Shown: piece by piece, positions 30,462 through 32,573 of the stretch
Layout: every line of letters begins with the position of its first letter
Numbering within the stretch: position 1 is the first letter of the stretch
From: Bacteroidota bacterium
GTDB lineage: Bacteria > Bacteroidota > Bacteroidia > Cytophagales > Cyclobacteriaceae
DNA length: 32,573 bases
Direction of reading: 5' to 3'
Assembly: GCA_023428695.1 (NCBI GenBank)
Contig: JAEYWY010000029.1
Location: 1-32,573 of the forward strand
The notes under the pieces: model-generated
What the model was told of the DNA's origin: nothing
What the model saw: the letters and a program-made list of their open reading frames with translations, nothing else
Database searches by the model: none
Program-made: the position numbers and the translations under genes

Positions 30462-31127
30462 ATGAGTATGATTTGGATACTTGTAATGCTTTCCATTTGG
30501 TTCTACCCGGTGATTGCTTTTTTTATCGTTAAGGGGACAAGGGATAATTTGAGCCTGAGAAAGGGAGTATTGGTGGCGACAGCGGGAGTTTCGTTGATGA
30601 CGGTTTTTGGATTATGTACTGGTATATCGACAACATTACTCGAACTGGATACGATATTTGTGACGAGCGTGTACTTTCTCATTTCACTGGGGGTGTGGAT
30701 CGGGATTGAGCAGAGACAAAAGCTAGTCCGGGCGATTTGTATTGCCCTGGGAATTTTGATTTTTGGACTCGGATACATTTCGGGGACTGTTGGTGCGTTA
30801 GGAGTAGGCTTCGTAACTATGTCGCTTGAATCTACTACCGTTAATTGGTATGACAATGGAATAATTTACAAGGAGAAACCATTGGGGAATGCGATTTCTG
30901 ATTTCAGGGGAAAGGAAGTTGAAGTGTATAAGACAATTGCCTGGCTGCCAATAATTGAGTGGCGATTGGCAGATAGACAATACTTCAATTCGGAGACATA
31001 CAAAAACCCGTTGCAAGTTGAATATTTGAGTGCCCAGGGAACCTTCATATTGTCGCTTCCGGATAGTGTCAGAATCGATGGCAAAATATGGAAGGATACT
31101 TTACGTGTTGAGTATTGGACAAAATAG
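30462..31127 (+). CDS. Four-helix membrane protein with C-terminal outer domain
   Basis: The 221-residue protein (ATG 30462; a TTG at 30453 is in the same frame) has four membrane helices at about 3-23, 31-50, 60-80 and 87-115. A soluble C-terminal half of about 105 residues follows (WYDNGIIYKEKPLGNAISDF ... DTLRVEYWTK). No family recognised. The short gap before it (30342-30461) could be a gene remnant, as it reads RTFTLPELDPGENYILNLFE in another frame. It is followed directly by a repeat element ending GTTAGGC, consistent with a cassette. Confidence 0.6.
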   Translation: MSMIWILVMLSIWFYPVIAFFIVKGTRDNLSLRKGVLVATAGVSLMTVFGLCTGISTTLLELDTIFVTSVYFLISLGVWIGIEQRQKLVRAICIALGILIFGLGYISGTVGALGVGFVTMSLESTTVNWYDNGIIYKEKPLGNAISDFRGKEVEVYKTIAWLPIIEWRLADRQYFNSETYKNPLQVEYLSAQGTFILSLPDSVRIDGKIWKDTLRVEYWTK

Positions 31128-31136
31128 CCGGAGTTG

Positions 31137-31233
31137 GAGGAGAATTCGTTGGATAATTTGCGAAATGCAGGTATTTTGAGAGACTGTTAACGGCGGCTAT
31201 GGGCTACAAATGGCTGATATATATTCGTTAGGC
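31137..31233 (+). repeat. Repeat element, right-half type, ending in GTTAGGC
   Basis: GAATTCGTTGGATAATTTGC, then ATGCAGGTATTTT, GGCTATGGGCTACAAATGGC and TGATATATATTCGTTAGGC. It aligns with 25191-25284 with several mismatches and small gaps. The core GTTAGGC (31227-31233) is followed after 10 bp by the next gene, whose end carries the reverse core GCCTAAC. Confidence 0.6.
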
Positions 31234-31243
31234 ACCATTTAAT

Positions 31244-32428
31244 ATGACCAAGGAGAAGTTAATTGAGATCGAAAAAACTAATCTTGAGAAGATAATCGAA
31301 TTTTTTCATGCAATACGTATAGTTGGGGACGCACGGAAATTGATAAGTGAAGGAAGATATTACCATATTACATCTATTTACGGACAACTAAGAGCACTAC
31401 TTACGGATAAAACTAAGGAGCATAGAAAGGAGCCAAAGCCCATATTCGAAATTGCATCCTTACTCGGTGAAGACTTAAATATCTACTACCTACCTGATAC
31501 ACTTGAACAGAAACTCCCTGAGCAGGAAAGACTAGTTCTTTATGTTTCATCCCTCCCAATCTCGTTGAAAAAGCAAACGCCAAACCAGAAGCAAATTTCC
31601 CTAGAAGACTATCTGAATTTGGATATTGTCAGATATAAGGATAAACGGTTGAAAGCAGGTGATATTGTAAACGCAATGTCGAATAAGTATGGTGGTGCGC
31701 ATTATGATTCGAAGGTGCCTGAATACCTTGCTCAACTAACCTCTTTCGGGATAAATGGTCAGCATATTCTGGACAACTTAATCATACAAATAGCTGATTT
31801 ATTTCTGGACATCGGGTTGAAGTTAGTAAGGAAGTTGACAGACTTTGAGTTTTATTTCACTATCTACTTCGACTCACTTGTTGATAGTAAGAATGAGAAT
31901 TTTATTTTCGATTATACTCTGCCTTCAACAAATTGTAGAATTTCATTCTATACCTTTCAAAGTACCCTGCGAGTTTTTCTTTGTGACTTGGTCGGAAGGT
32001 CGGTCAATCTCGAAATAAATGAAGTTGTGCCTTGCAAGGAATTAATATTAGTCAACATCTCCCACGGAATCTCAGACGAATTACAGTCGAGGGTAACTGT
32101 ATCGATAAACGGCTTAAAGGTCCTAGATACGACTATTCAAGAACCACTTATTATGTTAAATCAGGTTGGTAGTTTTCAGGGCTACTTCAATCGCTCCAGA
32201 GAGCAAGAACTCCAAGATTTTGAGTTTGGAATAGGTGAGATAGTCATGTTTGGTAACATTCTGGAAGACATTAAGAAAGCCGAACTATACCTACACTTTT
32301 CTGAAACGGAAACGGAGAAACTTGTTTATTATGACAGACAAAGCTATGGCCATTCTTCACCAGGGACAACAGATCTTGAAATGGTAGGGAATGTTAAGCT
32401 TAAAGATTTTCCAATAAACGGTGCCTAA
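31244..32428 (+). CDS. Cassette protein, unknown N-terminal domain and possible LamG-like C-terminus
   Basis: This 394-residue protein has no signal peptide. The N-terminal part (about 1-150) is predicted mostly helical and holds YYHITSIYGQLRALLTDK, IFEIASLLGEDLNIYYLP and the motif NAMSNKYGGAHYDSKVPEY, which I do not recognise. The C-terminal part (about 205-375) is beta-rich, with SRVTVSINGLKVLDTTI and FEFGIGEIVMFGNILEDIKK, recalling the last strands and end helix of LamG/concanavalin-like domains. This assignment is weak. The gene lies between GTTAGGCACC (31227) and GGTGCCTAAC (32420), exact inverted ends. Its TAA stop (32426-32428) overlaps the GCCTAAC core. The unit therefore has the form of one gene cassette. 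Confidence 0.65.
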   Translation: MTKEKLIEIEKTNLEKIIEFFHAIRIVGDARKLISEGRYYHITSIYGQLRALLTDKTKEHRKEPKPIFEIASLLGEDLNIYYLPDTLEQKLPEQERLVLYVSSLPISLKKQTPNQKQISLEDYLNLDIVRYKDKRLKAGDIVNAMSNKYGGAHYDSKVPEYLAQLTSFGINGQHILDNLIIQIADLFLDIGLKLVRKLTDFEFYFTIYFDSLVDSKNENFIFDYTLPSTNCRISFYTFQSTLRVFLCDLVGRSVNLEINEVVPCKELILVNISHGISDELQSRVTVSINGLKVLDTTIQEPLIMLNQVGSFQGYFNRSREQELQDFEFGIGEIVMFGNILEDIKKAELYLHFSETETEKLVYYDRQSYGHSSPGTTDLEMVGNVKLKDFPINGA

Positions 32429-32430
32429 CA
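32423..32430 (+). repeat. attC-like left core GCCTAAC
   Basis: GCCTAAC (32423-32429) with CACG after it is the reverse of the upstream GTTAGGC. A complete element would extend to the right, but coding sequence of a minus-strand gene begins at 32446. The element is either very short or truncated. Confidence 0.4.
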
Positions 32431-32445
32431 CGTAAATATAATGTC

Positions 32446-32573
32446 TTAGCCCCCTATAAACTGCACAGAAATTTCATTTGAGTTTAGTAGTTCATTGCCG
32501 TGCTGGTCATCCGACAAGCGAAGATATGGATCAGCCCAGGGCTTGTCAAGGCTGATACAGAGCGGATGATTTT
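32446..32573 (-). CDS. 3' end of a minus-strand gene, cut by the window edge
   Basis: The minus strand has an open frame of at least 42 codons ending at TAA (32446-32448). It reads NHPLCISLDKPWADPYLRLS, then DDQHGNELLNSNEISVQF and IGG at the end. The composition is protein-like and the frame is open to the edge. No domain can be named from this part. Its stop lies 16 bp from the GCCTAAC core, tail to tail with the cassette gene. Confidence 0.45.
   Translation of the reverse strand, partial: NHPLCISLDKPWADPYLRLSDDQHGNELLNSNEISVQFIGG

Overview
The window looks like a chromosomal segment of a Bacteroidota bacterium, most likely of the Cytophagia/Cytophagales type. The evidence is a SusC/SusD-type outer-membrane uptake pair, a SusE-like lipoprotein, many short secreted proteins with Bacteroidota-style signal peptides, promoters of the TTG-N19-TAnnTTTG kind, and a 7TMR-DISM sensor protein. 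No rRNA, tRNA, CRISPR array, integrase or intact transposase was seen. The placement is inferred from gene content and is not a database result.

Left edge, 1-3.1 kb: an A+T-rich patchwork of small unrelated genes (cupin, aspartic protease, secreted hypothetical, chimeric broken lipoprotein). They are separated by 100-180 bp inverted-repeat elements whose ends read GCTAAC...GTTAGC or close variants. This is the layout of integron-type gene cassettes with attC-like sites, but no integron integrase is present. The extreme left end (26-120) carries four 23-24 bp repeats that look like an IS21-type transposon end abutting the cupin gene.

3.1-11.6 kb: backbone genes. These are a secreted alpha/beta hydrolase, a membrane-anchored class C beta-lactamase-like hydrolase, a divergent two-gene unit (4-TM protein plus XRE repressor, ATGA overlap, paired operators over its promoter), then a run of small secreted, lipo- or membrane proteins. 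Several of these are frameshifted. Their intergenic gaps hold a CTGTG-rich low-complexity tract.

11.6-25.1 kb: a polysaccharide utilisation locus. A 7TMR-DISM membrane sensor, unusually fused to the zinc-ribbon/HTH end of an IS1595-type transposase, precedes a palindromic operator and a clear promoter. Then follow SusC, SusD, SusE-like, a perfect 9-bp-stem hairpin, and three consecutive GH30 glycoside hydrolases, two of them lipoproteins. The GH30 set suggests a beta-glucan, perhaps beta-1,6-glucan; the substrate is inferred. A small secreted protein with two TonB-plug-like repeats closes the block.

25.2-32.6 kb: a second A+T-rich cassette-like region. It holds a frameshifted gene with a PH/GRAM-like C-terminus, a SIR2-like protein (possible anti-phage NADase) on the minus strand, a secreted esterase, an NTF2-like secreted protein, a 4-TM protein and a 394-residue protein bounded by matching GTTAGGC/GCCTAAC cores. 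The right edge holds the 3' end of a minus-strand gene. Sequence elements of the first cassette region recur here, including a conserved internal block of about 33 nt. The two regions therefore share one repeat family.
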